From Tenacibaculum singaporense (GTDB lineage Bacteria; Bacteroidota; Bacteroidia; Flavobacteriales; Flavobacteriaceae), in contig NZ_CP032548.1 of the NCBI RefSeq assembly GCF_003867015.1, forward strand, positions 3,353,001 through 3,417,000: DNA of 64,000 nucleotides. Direction: 5' to 3'. Made by a program: the position numbers and the translations under genes. The notes under the pieces were generated by a model, which saw nothing but the letters and a program-made list of their open reading frames with translations, made no database searches and was not told where the DNA came from. Positions 25,721 to 36,154 of the stretch are shown piece after piece. Positions within the stretch are counted from its first letter, which is position 1. Every line of letters starts with the position of its first letter.

Positions 25721-26953
25721 ATGGAAAATTTACAAGCTATAAAACAACGCTTTGGCATTATCGGTAACGATGTGCAACTAAATCGCGCTATTGAAAAAGC
25801 GATTCGTGTTGCTCCTACTGATATTTCGGTACTAGTTACTGGTGAAAGTGGTGTTGGAAAAGAAAATATCCCAAAAATAATTCATCAATTATCACACAGA
25901 AAACATGCAAAATATATTGCAGTAAACTGTGGTGCTATTCCTGAAGGAACGATTGACAGTGAGTTATTTGGACATGAAAAAGGAGCTTTTACAGGAGCTA
26001 CACAAACCCGAAAAGGGTATTTTGAAGTGGCTGATGGCGGAACCATTTTTTTAGATGAAGTTGGTGAGCTTCCATTAACCACTCAAGTGCGTTTGTTACG
26101 TGTATTGGAAAATGGAGAATTTATAAAAGTAGGATCTTCACAAGTACAAAAAACAAATGTTCGTATTGTAGCTGCAACCAACGTTAATATGCACGAAGCT
26201 ATTTCTAAAGAGAAATTTCGTGAAGATTTATATTACCGTTTAAGTACTATAGAAATTCCACTACCTCCTTTAAGAGAACGTGGAGAAGACATACATTTAC
26301 TGTTCAGAAAGTTTGCTGCCGATTTTGCACAAAAATACCGAATGCCTACCATCAGGTTAAATGAGAATGCTGTAAAGGTTTTATTGAACTATCATTTCCC
26401 TGGTAATATTCGTCAATTAAAAAACATTGCCGAACAAGTATCAATAGTTGAGGAAGATAGGCTAATTACCCCTGAAAAACTAATTCAATATTTGCCTGAA
26501 AACCGTAGTAATCTACCTGCTGTTGTAGGTGACAGAACTACAAGTCAATCAGATTTTGCTAATGAACGAGACATCATGTATAAAATCTTGTTTGATATGC
26601 GTAATGACATTAATGATCTAAAAAAGCTAACGCTAGATTTAATGCAAAACGGAAACTCTCAACAGGTACAAGAAGACAATCATCGTTTAATTGAACGTAT
26701 TTATCAAGATCAAGATTTATCAGAAGCTTCAAACATTGAGGTAGTACAAATTCCAAAATCAACTTCTCATCAAAATGATTATGATTATGCGGAAACCATT
26801 GAGGAAGATGAAAGTTTATCGTTACAAGAAAAAGAAATAGAAATGATAAAAAAGTCTCTCGAAAAAAACAATGGTAAGCGTAAATTAGCTGCCAAAGAAT
26901 TAGGAATATCTGAGAGAACCTTATACAGAAAAATAAAACAATACGATTTATAA
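25721..26953 (+). CDS. Sigma-54-dependent transcriptional activator without receiver domain
   Basis: A bacterial enhancer-binding protein of 410 residues. The AAA+ domain starts almost at the N-terminus: Walker A GESGVGKE (41-48), the sigma-54-contacting GAFTGA loop (88-93), Walker B IFLDE (109-113) and an arginine-finger region REDLYYRLS. A linker follows and a Fis-type helix-turn-helix ends the protein (KLAAKELGISERTLYRKIKQ). No receiver, GAF or PAS domain is present, so activity must be set by level, partner proteins or the acidic linker. It heads the run to lptE, secG and possibly groESL. Confidence 0.93.
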   Translation: MENLQAIKQRFGIIGNDVQLNRAIEKAIRVAPTDISVLVTGESGVGKENIPKIIHQLSHRKHAKYIAVNCGAIPEGTIDSELFGHEKGAFTGATQTRKGYFEVADGGTIFLDEVGELPLTTQVRLLRVLENGEFIKVGSSQVQKTNVRIVAATNVNMHEAISKEKFREDLYYRLSTIEIPLPPLRERGEDIHLLFRKFAADFAQKYRMPTIRLNENAVKVLLNYHFPGNIRQLKNIAEQVSIVEEDRLITPEKLIQYLPENRSNLPAVVGDRTTSQSDFANERDIMYKILFDMRNDINDLKKLTLDLMQNGNSQQVQEDNHRLIERIYQDQDLSEASNIEVVQIPKSTSHQNDYDYAETIEEDESLSLQEKEIEMIKKSLEKNNGKRKLAAKELGISERTLYRKIKQYDL

Positions 26954-26993
26954 TAGCTACATTGTTTACTTTTAAAAAATTATTCAACTTTAA

Positions 26994-27500
26994 ATGAAAA
27001 AAACTCTTTATATAGTATCGTTACTTATTACTTTTACAACCATTATTGGTTGTGGAGCATACTCTTTTACTGGTGGAAACACAGGAAATGCAAAAACAAT
27101 TCAGGTTGATTTTTTTCCTAACCAAGCACCTTTAGTTGAACCAATACTTAGTCAAAAATTCACACAAGATTTACAAGATTTATTCACTCGTCAAACTAAT
27201 TTAACCTTGGTGAATTCCGGTGGTGATTTACATTTTTCTGGTGAAATTGTTGACTATCGTATTACACCAATGAGTGCAACAGCTCAACAAACAGCTGCTC
27301 AAAACCGATTAACAATTACTGTAAATGTAAACTTTGTTAATGCTTTAGAAGAGAAAGATAATTTTGAAAAACGTTTTTCTTTTTACTACGATTACGGAGC
27401 TAATCAACAATTAACAGGAGGGGTTTTAGAAACTGCTTTAGATGAAATTATAGAACGTATTACGCAAGATATTTTTAATGCCTCAGTGGCAAAATGGTAA
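26994..27500 (+). CDS. lptE: LptE-like lipopolysaccharide assembly lipoprotein
   Basis: A 168-residue outer-membrane lipoprotein (lipobox IIGC, C20) with the LptE signature just after the lipid site (GAYSFTGGN) and a beta-rich body. It is expected to plug and support LptD in LPS export. It starts 40 nt after the sigma-54 activator gene and overlaps or abuts the next gene, so the run is one operon. The gene order is common in Flavobacteriaceae. Confidence 0.85.
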   Translation: MKKTLYIVSLLITFTTIIGCGAYSFTGGNTGNAKTIQVDFFPNQAPLVEPILSQKFTQDLQDLFTRQTNLTLVNSGGDLHFSGEIVDYRITPMSATAQQTAAQNRLTITVNVNFVNALEEKDNFEKRFSFYYDYGANQQLTGGVLETALDEIIERITQDIFNASVAKW

Positions 27501-28248
27501 TTTTTTGAATAAGGATTTATACATACAGTTATTAGAAAAGCCTGAATTAATTTCGCAAGAACATCTTTCAGATATTACTGATATCATTCAAGAATATCCT
27601 TATTTTCAATCAGCTAGAGCACTTCGTTTAAAAATTTTAAAAAATCAAGAAAGTTATAAATACAACAACGAGTTAAAAATAACGGCAGCTCACACCAGTG
27701 ACAGAACTGTTTTATTTGATTTTATTACCTCTGAAGCTTTCAAAGAAGCTCCTATAAAAGAAGAAAAGATTAGTTTAAAAGACAAAATTCTTCCTAAAAG
27801 GAAACAAATAAAAGTTTCAGCAATAGAAGAAGATTTAGCTATTGGTAAACCTCTTTCTTTCACACAAAACGAAACTTTTTCTTTCAATCAATGGTTACAA
27901 CTATCATCTAAAAAAGCTATAGTTAGAACTTTAAATAATAAAATTTCAGAAAAACAAACAAGCAAAACTCCAGTTAAATCTGAGCACGAAGCTATTATTG
28001 ATCGTTTTATTGAAACTGCTCCAAAAATTTCTCGCCCTAGCAAAACAAATACCTCGGATATAAAAATATCCGAAAATCAACAAAATAATCAATTAGCTAC
28101 CGAAACTTTGGCTAAAGTATATTTAGAACAAAAGAAATATGATAGTGCTATTCAAGCATATAAAATATTAAGTTTGAAATATCCAGAAAAAAGTGGTTTC
28201 TTTGCAGACCAAATTAAAAGAATACAAATTTTACAAAACAATAAATAG
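27478..28248 (+). CDS. TPR-like protein of unknown function
   Basis: A 256-residue cytosolic protein without signal peptide. The N-terminus is helical (LYIQLLEKPELISQEH, DIIQEYPYFQSARALRLK), the middle is Lys/Ser-rich and probably disordered, and one TPR-like hairpin ends it (LATETLAKVYLEQKKYDSAI, then AYKILSLKYPEKSGFF). The ATG at 27478 overlaps lptE by 23 nt; a TTG at 27505, 4 nt after the lptE stop, is an alternative start giving NKDLYIQ. The secG ATG follows the stop directly. The precise function is not recognised; the context points to envelope biogenesis. Confidence 0.75.
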   Translation: MPQWQNGNFLNKDLYIQLLEKPELISQEHLSDITDIIQEYPYFQSARALRLKILKNQESYKYNNELKITAAHTSDRTVLFDFITSEAFKEAPIKEEKISLKDKILPKRKQIKVSAIEEDLAIGKPLSFTQNETFSFNQWLQLSSKKAIVRTLNNKISEKQTSKTPVKSEHEAIIDRFIETAPKISRPSKTNTSDIKISENQQNNQLATETLAKVYLEQKKYDSAIQAYKILSLKYPEKSGFFADQIKRIQILQNNK

Positions 28249-28593
28249 ATGACAACGTATACTTTACTTTTAGTTTTAATATTGATTGTTGCAATAGCAT
28301 TAATCTTAATTGTAATGGTTCAAAATCCTAAAGGTGGAGGATTATCTTCATCATTTGGAGGCGGTGGAGCTCAAAATATTGGAGGTGTACAAAATACGAA
28401 TAGCTTTTTAGACAGAACTACATGGACATTAGCTATTACTATGTTTGCTTTAATTTTATTAGCTAACTTTGCTATTCCAAGAGGAAATGCAGCTGACGCT
28501 CCTCAATTAAATGAAACCTTAAACAATATTGAAACTACAACAACTCCTGCTACACCAGCAGCAACAGATACAGCTAAAGATAGCGCTCAATAG
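28249..28593 (+). CDS. secG: Preprotein translocase subunit SecG
   Basis: A small membrane subunit of the SecYEG translocon. It has two membrane helices (about 3-22 and 60-78) separated by the hallmark loop QNPKGGGLSSSFGGGG. The tail of about 35 residues (ETTTTPATPAATDTAKDSAQ) is low-complexity and longer than in Proteobacteria. The ATG abuts the stop of the upstream TPR-like gene, and a strong terminator lies 22 nt after the stop. Confidence 0.95.
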   Translation: MTTYTLLLVLILIVAIALILIVMVQNPKGGGLSSSFGGGGAQNIGGVQNTNSFLDRTTWTLAITMFALILLANFAIPRGNAADAPQLNETLNNIETTTTPATPAATDTAKDSAQ

Positions 28594-28614
28594 TTTCTAA
28601 AAAAAATAGAATAT

Positions 28615-28650
28615 AAAATGCCAACGTAAATGACACGTTGGCATTTTTTT
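28615..28650 (+). terminator. Terminator after secG
   Basis: A 13-bp perfect stem (AAAATGCCAACGT, 28615-28627, with 28635-28647), a 7-nt loop and a run of T. Confidence 0.9.
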
Positions 28651-28678
28651 TATTTATTAATCTAATGTATTAGAAAAA

Positions 28679-28714
28679 TTGTCAGCAAAAACCTAATGGC
28701 ATAATTTCTGACAA
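28679..28714. promoter_or_regulatory. TTGTCAG...CTGACAA inverted repeat upstream of groES
   Basis: TTGTCAG (28679-28685) and CTGACAA (28708-28714) are perfect 7-nt inverted arms with a 22-bp spacer, 44 nt before the groES start. No CIRCE element (TTAGCACTC-N9-GAGTGCTAA) is present. It may mark a heat-shock control site; this is inference. Confidence 0.4.
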
Positions 28715-28757
28715 AATACTACCAGTAAAATTAATTTAATCAATCAAAATATATAAA

Positions 28758-29033
28758 ATGGGATTAAACATTAAACCTTTAGCAGACAGAGTTCTTGTTG
28801 AACCAGCTGCAGCAGAAACTACTACAGCATCAGGAATCATCATCCCTGACAACGCAAAGGAAAAACCACAAAAAGGTACTGTCGTAGCCGTAGGAAACGG
28901 AACAAAAGATGAGCCTTTAACTGTAAAAGTTGGTGATACTGTTTTATACGGAAAGTACGCTGGTACAGAGCTTAAATTAGAAGGAAAAGATTATTTAATT
29001 ATGAGAGAAAGCGACATTTTCGCTATTATCTAA
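28758..29033 (+). CDS. groES: Co-chaperonin GroES
   Basis: The 91-residue lid subunit of the chaperonin. It carries the conserved start [16 protein letters not shown], the mobile loop with [18 protein letters not shown], and the end [15 protein letters not shown] (here [12 protein letters not shown]). It forms a heptamer that caps GroEL. groEL follows 99 nt downstream; the gap contains a repeated GCTATTAGC element. Confidence 0.97.
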   Translation: MGLNIKPLADRVLVEPAAAETTTASGIIIPDNAKEKPQKGTVVAVGNGTKDEPLTVKVGDTVLYGKYAGTELKLEGKDYLIMRESDIFAII

Positions 29034-29042
29034 AATTTCTTT

Positions 29043-29114
29043 GCTATTAGCTTTTCGCTATTAGCCTATTAAACAAAAAATTTAAAACCAAGCCAACAGC
29101 TATATGCTAACGGC
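29043..29114. repeat. Iterated GCTATTAGC-type repeat between groES and groEL
   Basis: GCTATTAGC occurs at 29043-29051 and 29057-29065 (14-bp period). Related words (CCAACAGC, ATGCTAACGGC) follow to 29114. Read on the other strand it is a chain of GTTAGC/TATAGC/GTTGGC/AATAGC words. It looks like a low-complexity dispersed intergenic repeat. Confidence 0.45.
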
Positions 29115-29126
29115 AAAAAAACTTAA

Positions 29127-30770
<1,644 letters not shown>

Positions 30771-30796
30771 TGGCGAATCGCCATAGATAAATATAG

Positions 30797-30825
30797 AAAA
30801 CCTCGAGACATATCTCGAGGTTTTT
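30797..30825 (+). terminator. Terminator after groEL
   Basis: The stem AAAACCTCGAGA/TCTCGAGGTTTT (30797-30808 and 30813-30824) with a CATA loop and T-run. Confidence 0.9.
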
Positions 30826-30916
30826 GTTTTTGTATGAAAAACAAAAAATTACTCATTAAAAAACAACCATAAAATTATCAGTTTTTTGTATAATTGATAA
30901 AAAATAATGTGAAGCT

Positions 30917-31411
30917 ATGAACAACAATAAGATTAAAGAGGAAATTCGTAATTACAAACTATATAAAATCCAAACTACAGATCAAAAAATACGTGAGTTT
31001 GAAAATACCTTTAAAAAAATAGAAGAAAAATCTATTTTTAGAAGTATCAAGGATTTTTCTTTAAACTCTTTTAGGATTATCTTGCTTTTACTATCAATTT
31101 TAACGGTTAGCTTTTCTTTAATTTTCTTCTTTCCTGAATTTATAGTTACCATTATAGAAAAATCAACCAAATCTTCACTCACTCAAGACAGTAAAACAAT
31201 TCTTTTATTAAATCATAATGTATTTTCATACATTTTCTTCTCTACCAGTATGGTTTTATTCATTTTAACCTATACAGTAAATAAAAACATAAAAAATCGT
31301 AACTACACATTTAAGCTACATCTTTTAACTAGTGATATTATAAATCATCTAAAAGATATATCTAAAGATGAGAAAATAAAATATGAAGCATACGTAGAAA
31401 ACACTAAATAA
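30917..31411 (+). CDS. Two-helix membrane protein of unknown function
   Basis: A 164-residue protein with a charged helical N-terminal region (1-48), two membrane helices (about 52-76 and 101-121) and a charged cytoplasmic tail (KLHLLTSDIINHLKDISKDEKIKYEAYVEN). Lys, Ile and Asn are unusually frequent, even for this genome. I do not recognise a family. Its own start lies 92 nt beyond the groEL terminator, so it is a separate unit, converging on the polyprenyl synthase gene. It may be lineage-specific. Confidence 0.6.
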   Translation: MNNNKIKEEIRNYKLYKIQTTDQKIREFENTFKKIEEKSIFRSIKDFSLNSFRIILLLLSILTVSFSLIFFFPEFIVTIIEKSTKSSLTQDSKTILLLNHNVFSYIFFSTSMVLFILTYTVNKNIKNRNYTFKLHLLTSDIINHLKDISKDEKIKYEAYVENTK

Positions 31412-31438
31412 AAGTTAGCTTATCTCATACAAGTAAAG

Positions 31439-32416
31439 TTATATTTTCCTTTCCACAACATAATCAATCATTTGAAGCAAAGAACTTTTATATTCTGAAT
31501 CTGGGTAATTATTAAGAATAGCTAATGCTTTATTTTTATAATCGTGCATTTTAGCTGTCGTATATTCTAACCCTCCATTTTCTTTTACAAAAGCAATGAC
31601 TTCTTTTACTCTTTTTTTGTTTTTATTATGCTTTTTTACCGAATTGATTAACCAGGTTTTTTCTTTAGGAGAACAAGTATTCAGTGTATAAATCAATGGA
31701 AGTGTCATCTTTTGTTCTTTAATATCAATTCCTGTTGGTTTTCCTATTTTATCTTCAGTATAATCAAATAAGTCGTCTTTAATTTGAAATGCAATACCAA
31801 TGTATTCTCCGAACTTTCGCATTTGTTGTACTGTTTCATTGTTCGCACCAACTGATGCCGCACCAATACCACAACATGCTGCAATTAACGTTGCCGTTTT
31901 TTGACGAATAATTTCAAAATAAACCTCTTCAGTAATGTCGAGTTTACGAGCTTTTTCAATCTGTAACAACTCCCCTTCACTCATTTCTCGAACCGCAATC
32001 GAAATCAATTTCAGTAAATCAAAATCTTCATTATCTATAGAGAGTAATAATCCTTTAGATAGTAAATAGTCACCTACTAAGACAGCTATTTTATTCTTCC
32101 AAAGTGCATTGATTGAGAAAAAACCTCTACGGCGGTTACTATCATCAACTACATCATCGTGTACCAAAGTTGCTGTGTGGATTAATTCTACTACTGAAGC
32201 TCCTCGGTATGTTCGTTCATCAAAACCGCCATTAGAAACCATTTTTGCTACCAAAAACACAAACATTGGTCGCATTTGCTTTCCTTTTCTACGAACGATA
32301 TAATAGGTAATTCTGTTTAATAATGGAACTTTAGACAACATCGAATCTTTGAACTTTGTTTCAAAGAGTTCCATTTCTTTAGCAATCGGAAGTTTTATTT
32401 GCTCTACTGGCTTCAT
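31439..32416 (-). CDS. Trans-polyprenyl diphosphate synthase (menaquinone side chain type)
   Basis: An all-alpha prenyl synthase of 325 residues with both aspartate-rich motifs: HDDVVDDSNRRRG (first, D87/D88/D91) and KDDLFDYTED (second, D214/D215/D218). The full octaprenyl-type length and lack of bulky residues just before the first motif suggest a long-chain product, as used for the quinone side chain. It follows rlmN by 28 nt on the same strand. Confidence 0.92.
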   Translation of the reverse strand: MKPVEQIKLPIAKEMELFETKFKDSMLSKVPLLNRITYYIVRRKGKQMRPMFVFLVAKMVSNGGFDERTYRGASVVELIHTATLVHDDVVDDSNRRRGFFSINALWKNKIAVLVGDYLLSKGLLLSIDNEDFDLLKLISIAVREMSEGELLQIEKARKLDITEEVYFEIIRQKTATLIAACCGIGAASVGANNETVQQMRKFGEYIGIAFQIKDDLFDYTEDKIGKPTGIDIKEQKMTLPLIYTLNTCSPKEKTWLINSVKKHNKNKKRVKEVIAFVKENGGLEYTTAKMHDYKNKALAILNNYPDSEYKSSLLQMIDYVVERKI

Positions 32417-32444
32417 TCAGATATCAAAAGTAAGGAATTAATCT

Positions 32445-33485
32445 TTAACTTTTATTTGCTAATTGCCCACAAGCTGCATCAATATCTTTTCCTCTAGAAC
32501 GACGCACATTTACCACAATATCGTTCATTTCAAGATTAGAAATATAATTATTCAAAGCTCTGTCTGATGCTTGCTGAAATTCTCCGTCATCTATTGGATT
32601 GTACTCTATTAAATTAACCTTACACGGAACATATTTACAGAATTGTACCAGTGCATCAATATCTTCTTTTCGATCATTAATTCCATTCCAAACAACATAC
32701 TCGTATGTTATTTTTCGTTTAGTCTTTTCATACCAATACTCCAAAGATTCTTTTAGATCTTTTAATGGGAAAGTAGCATTGAATGGCATAATAGATGTTC
32801 GAACTTCATCAATGGCTGAATGTAATGAAACTGCTAAATTAAAACGTACTTCATCATCTGCCATTTTTTTAATCATTTTAGGCACGCCAGAAGTTGACAC
32901 AGTAATTCTTCGAGCTGCCATTCCCAAGCCTTCATCCGAAGTTATTTTATCAATAGCTTTAATTACATTATTGTAATTCATTAAAGGTTCTCCCATTCCC
33001 ATAAAAACAATGTTTGACAATTTATGATTATGGTATAACCTACTTTGTTTATCAATTGCTACAACTTGATCATAGATCTCATCTGCATTTAAATTACGCA
33101 TGCGTTTTAAACGAGCTGTGGCACAAAATTTACAATCTAAACTACAACCCACTTGACTAGATACACAAGCTGTAGTACGTTTTTCGGTAGGAATTAAAAC
33201 TGACTCTACAATTAACCCATCATGTAACTTGATAGCATTTTTTATCGTACCATCATTACTACGCTGCATTGCATCAACTTCAATATGATTGATTACAAAG
33301 TTCTCATCAAGCATTTTTCTTGTTGCTTTAGATAAGCTTGTCATATCATCAAACGAATGCGCTGCTTTATGCCATAACCATTCATACACTTGGTTACCTC
33401 GAAAGGCTTTATCTCCGTTTTCAACAAAAAAGTCACGGAGTTGTTCTTTGGTTAATGCACGTATATCTTTCTTCTTTACTGTCAT
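32445..33485 (-). CDS. rlmN: Dual-specificity 23S rRNA/tRNA adenine-C2 methyltransferase
   Basis: A radical-SAM methylase acting on A2503 of 23S rRNA and A37 of some tRNAs. The cluster motif is CSLDCKFC (C114, C118, C121), and the methyl-carrying cysteine is C339 in DAACGQL near the C-terminus. I chose the ATG at 33485 (MTVKKKDIRALTKEQL); a frame opening at 33512 would add nine residues and run into the queA terminator. The length of 346 matches RlmN. Confidence 0.94.
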   Translation of the reverse strand: MTVKKKDIRALTKEQLRDFFVENGDKAFRGNQVYEWLWHKAAHSFDDMTSLSKATRKMLDENFVINHIEVDAMQRSNDGTIKNAIKLHDGLIVESVLIPTEKRTTACVSSQVGCSLDCKFCATARLKRMRNLNADEIYDQVVAIDKQSRLYHNHKLSNIVFMGMGEPLMNYNNVIKAIDKITSDEGLGMAARRITVSTSGVPKMIKKMADDEVRFNLAVSLHSAIDEVRTSIMPFNATFPLKDLKESLEYWYEKTKRKITYEYVVWNGINDRKEDIDALVQFCKYVPCKVNLIEYNPIDDGEFQQASDRALNNYISNLEMNDIVVNVRRSRGKDIDAACGQLANKS

Positions 33486-33500
33486 CAGGTACAAAAATAC

Positions 33501-33533
33501 ACAAAACCTCACAAGTAGCTTGTGAGGTTTTGT
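33501..33533 (-). terminator. Terminator of the queA-side operon
   Basis: A perfect 15-bp stem (33501-33515 with 33519-33533) and 3-nt loop between queA and rlmN. On the minus strand it is followed by GTATTTTTG, a moderate U-tract. Confidence 0.75.
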
Positions 33534-33552
33534 TAATGGTTTAAAAACTATT

Positions 33553-34602
33553 TTATAAAATTAACATCGCATCTCCGTACGAGTAAAATTTATATTTTTC
33601 TTTAATTGCTTCTTGGTAAGCCTCCATCATAAAATCGTGACCAGCAAACGCCGATACCATCATTAATAAAGTAGATTTTGGAGTATGGAAGTTTGTTACC
33701 ATACAGTTAGCGATACTAAAGTCGTATGGAGGGAAAATGAATTTGTTTGTCCATCCTTCATAAGCATTTAATTGCTTACTAGAAGATACTGATGATTCAA
33801 TCGTTCTCATCACTGTAGTACCTACTGCACAAACTTTTTTCTTGTTAGCAATAGCATTATTTACCATATCTGCACTAACTTGCGGAATAATAATTTGCTC
33901 AGAATCCATTTTATGCTTAGATAAATCTTCAACCTCTACTGGGTTAAAAGTACCTAAACCTACATGCAATGTTGTTTCAGCAAAATCTACTCCTTTAATT
34001 TCTAAACGCTTCATTAGGTGCTTAGAAAAGTGTAATCCTGCTGTTGGTGCTGCTACTGCTCCTTCGTGCTTAGCAAAAATAGTTTGGTAACGATCTTCGT
34101 CTTCTGGCTCTACCTCACGTTTTATGTATTTTGGTAATGGCGTTTCTCCTAATTCGATTAATTTTTTTCTAAATTCATCGTAAGGACCATCAAATAAGAA
34201 ACGTAATGTTCTTCCACGTGAAGTAGTATTGTCAATAACTTCAGCTACTAAACTTTCATCATCTCCAAAGAATAACTTATTACCTATTCTTATTTTTCTT
34301 GCTGGATCTACTAATACATCCCACAAACGATTTTCAGCATTTAACTCACGTAATAAGAATACTTCAATACGAGCTCCAGTTTTTTCCTTGTTTCCGTACA
34401 TACGGGCTGGAAATACTTTCGTATTGTTCAACATCATTACATCTCCTTCATCAAAATAATCGATTAAATCTTTAAATAGTTTATGCTCGATTTTTTGTGT
34501 GTCACGGTGCAATACCATTAATCGTGCTTCATCTCTGTGCTCTGAAGGATACTCTGCCAATAATTCTTTTGGCAATTCAAAATTAAAATTTGATAATTTC
34601 AT
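33553..34602 (-). CDS. queA: S-adenosylmethionine:tRNA ribosyltransferase-isomerase
   Basis: It makes epoxyqueuosine in tRNA by transferring the ribosyl part of SAM to preQ1. The 349-residue chain has the family landmarks: [16 protein letters not shown] near the start, [26 protein letters not shown] in the core, and [18 protein letters not shown] near the end. It follows aroA by 67 nt and is the last gene before the terminator at 33501-33533. Confidence 0.96.
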   Translation of the reverse strand: MKLSNFNFELPKELLAEYPSEHRDEARLMVLHRDTQKIEHKLFKDLIDYFDEGDVMMLNNTKVFPARMYGNKEKTGARIEVFLLRELNAENRLWDVLVDPARKIRIGNKLFFGDDESLVAEVIDNTTSRGRTLRFLFDGPYDEFRKKLIELGETPLPKYIKREVEPEDEDRYQTIFAKHEGAVAAPTAGLHFSKHLMKRLEIKGVDFAETTLHVGLGTFNPVEVEDLSKHKMDSEQIIIPQVSADMVNNAIANKKKVCAVGTTVMRTIESSVSSSKQLNAYEGWTNKFIFPPYDFSIANCMVTNFHTPKSTLLMMVSAFAGHDFMMEAYQEAIKEKYKFYSYGDAMLIL

Positions 34603-34669
34603 TTGTAAAATTTTCTTAACGGTGGCAAATATACAATTTCAACATAGGGGTTGTCAAGCTATTGCCCTA

Positions 34670-35899
34670 TTATTTTATGGTAACATTCTGAATTCCTACA
34701 CTCAGCATATCTTTCCAAAAACTTCTATACGATTTAGTTACTACTTCTGCTTCTAAAATTTCTATGGAAACTTTTAATGCTAACGGAGCAAATGCCATTG
34801 CCATTCGGTGATCATTATAGGTAGCTATTTGAATATTCTCTTTAATTTTTATAGATGGTTTTAAGTGTAAACTTTCATTAGTAACTGAAATATCTGCTCC
34901 TAATTTTGTTAACTCTTCACGTAATGCTTCTAAACGATCAGTCTCTTTAATTTTTAAGGTATGTAGCCCTGTTAAATCACAAGCAACACCTAATCCGAAA
35001 CATGTAACTGCAATAGTTTGGGCTATATCTGGTGCATTTTTTAAATTTTCTTTTAATACAGCTGAACTATGTTCTCTTTCTTTGGTTAAAAGAATTGAGT
35101 TGTCTTTAAAAGTGGTCGTCACTCCAAAATGCTTATAGATTTCTTCCAAGCAACTATCTCCTTGTAAACTATCTTTTTTATACGCTGATAATTTCACAGA
35201 AGAGCCTATTTTACTCAATGCAATAATCGAATAAAAATAAGACGCTGAACTCCAATCAGACTCAACTACAACTGTTTGTTTCTCTACAGTTAATTTAGGT
35301 TTTATTTTAATAACCTGTCCTTTAAACTCAGCTTCAACCTTCAATTGATGTAATAGCTGTAAGGTCATATTGATGTAGGGAACCGATGTAATTTTTCCAA
35401 CCAATTCAATTTCCAGTCCTTTTTCTAAGCTAGGAGCAATTAGCATTAATGCTGAAATGTATTGACTACTCACATTTCCGTTAATTGAAACTTTATTTCT
35501 CGTTAACTTCTTACCTGTTATTTTGAGCGGTGGATAGCCTTCTTTTTTTTCATATTCTATATCAGCACCTAAATCACGAAGCGCATTAACCAAGATTTCA
35601 ATTGGTCGATTATGCATACGGTCAGATCCTTGCAATACTTTTGTAACACCTTCTTGTGTTGCAAAAAAAGCAGTTAAAAAACGCATCGCAGTTCCTGCAT
35701 GTCCAATGTCTGCAACTGTATCATCAGAAGTTAACGCTCCTTGTAAATGGTGTGTATCGTCAGAATCTGATAAATTTTCAATTTGTAAACCTGGATATAA
35801 CTGTTGTAAAATCAACAATCTATTTGATTCACTTTTTGAACCTGAAATGGTTATATGAGTACCTGAATTAAATTCTTCAGTTTTTAGTCTTAAATCCAT
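34670..35899 (-). CDS. aroA: 3-phosphoshikimate 1-carboxyvinyltransferase (EPSP synthase)
   Basis: It joins shikimate-3-phosphate and PEP in the aromatic amino acid pathway. The recognisable elements are SGSKSESNRLL near the N-terminus, GHAGTAMRFLTAFF, NGNVSSQYISALMLIAP, the late KETDRLEALREELTKLGA and TYNDHRMAMAFAPLAL. The 409 residues are slightly short, as is usual for Bacteroidota. It follows the 82-residue membrane protein by 6 nt. Confidence 0.95.
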   Translation of the reverse strand: MDLRLKTEEFNSGTHITISGSKSESNRLLILQQLYPGLQIENLSDSDDTHHLQGALTSDDTVADIGHAGTAMRFLTAFFATQEGVTKVLQGSDRMHNRPIEILVNALRDLGADIEYEKKEGYPPLKITGKKLTRNKVSINGNVSSQYISALMLIAPSLEKGLEIELVGKITSVPYINMTLQLLHQLKVEAEFKGQVIKIKPKLTVEKQTVVVESDWSSASYFYSIIALSKIGSSVKLSAYKKDSLQGDSCLEEIYKHFGVTTTFKDNSILLTKEREHSSAVLKENLKNAPDIAQTIAVTCFGLGVACDLTGLHTLKIKETDRLEALREELTKLGADISVTNESLHLKPSIKIKENIQIATYNDHRMAMAFAPLALKVSIEILEAEVVTKSYRSFWKDMLSVGIQNVTIK

Positions 35900-35905
35900 A
35901 AAAAA

Positions 35906-36154
35906 CTACTTCGTTTTTTTATTTACAATGTATATACTATAAATAAGTGTGATTACTATCTTACTCAACCAAAAACGAATCCACTGTTTGTTTGCGAAGT
36001 GTACATTGTATACAGTTTCAAAGTCTCCTGAAAAAATAGCTCCTCCTGTTTTAAAAAATAGAGAAAATACAGCTACTATTATTAAAAATGGAGTTCCTAC
36101 TTTTAAAACATTAATCCAAAAACTTCCTTTTTGTATATTATTTATGAGACTCAT
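35906..36154 (-). CDS. Small two-helix membrane protein
   Basis: An 82-residue protein with helices at about 15-35 (VLKVGTPFLIIVAVFSLFF) and 60-77 (FWLSKIVITLIYSIYIV). Its ATG directly follows the stop of the pyrophosphohydrolase gene, and aroA starts 6 nt after it, so it belongs to the MFS-VOC-MazG-aroA-queA operon. I do not recognise a family; relatives seem likely to be limited to Flavobacteriaceae. Confidence 0.75.
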   Translation of the reverse strand: MSLINNIQKGSFWINVLKVGTPFLIIVAVFSLFFKTGGAIFSGDFETVYNVHFANKQWIRFWLSKIVITLIYSIYIVNKKTK

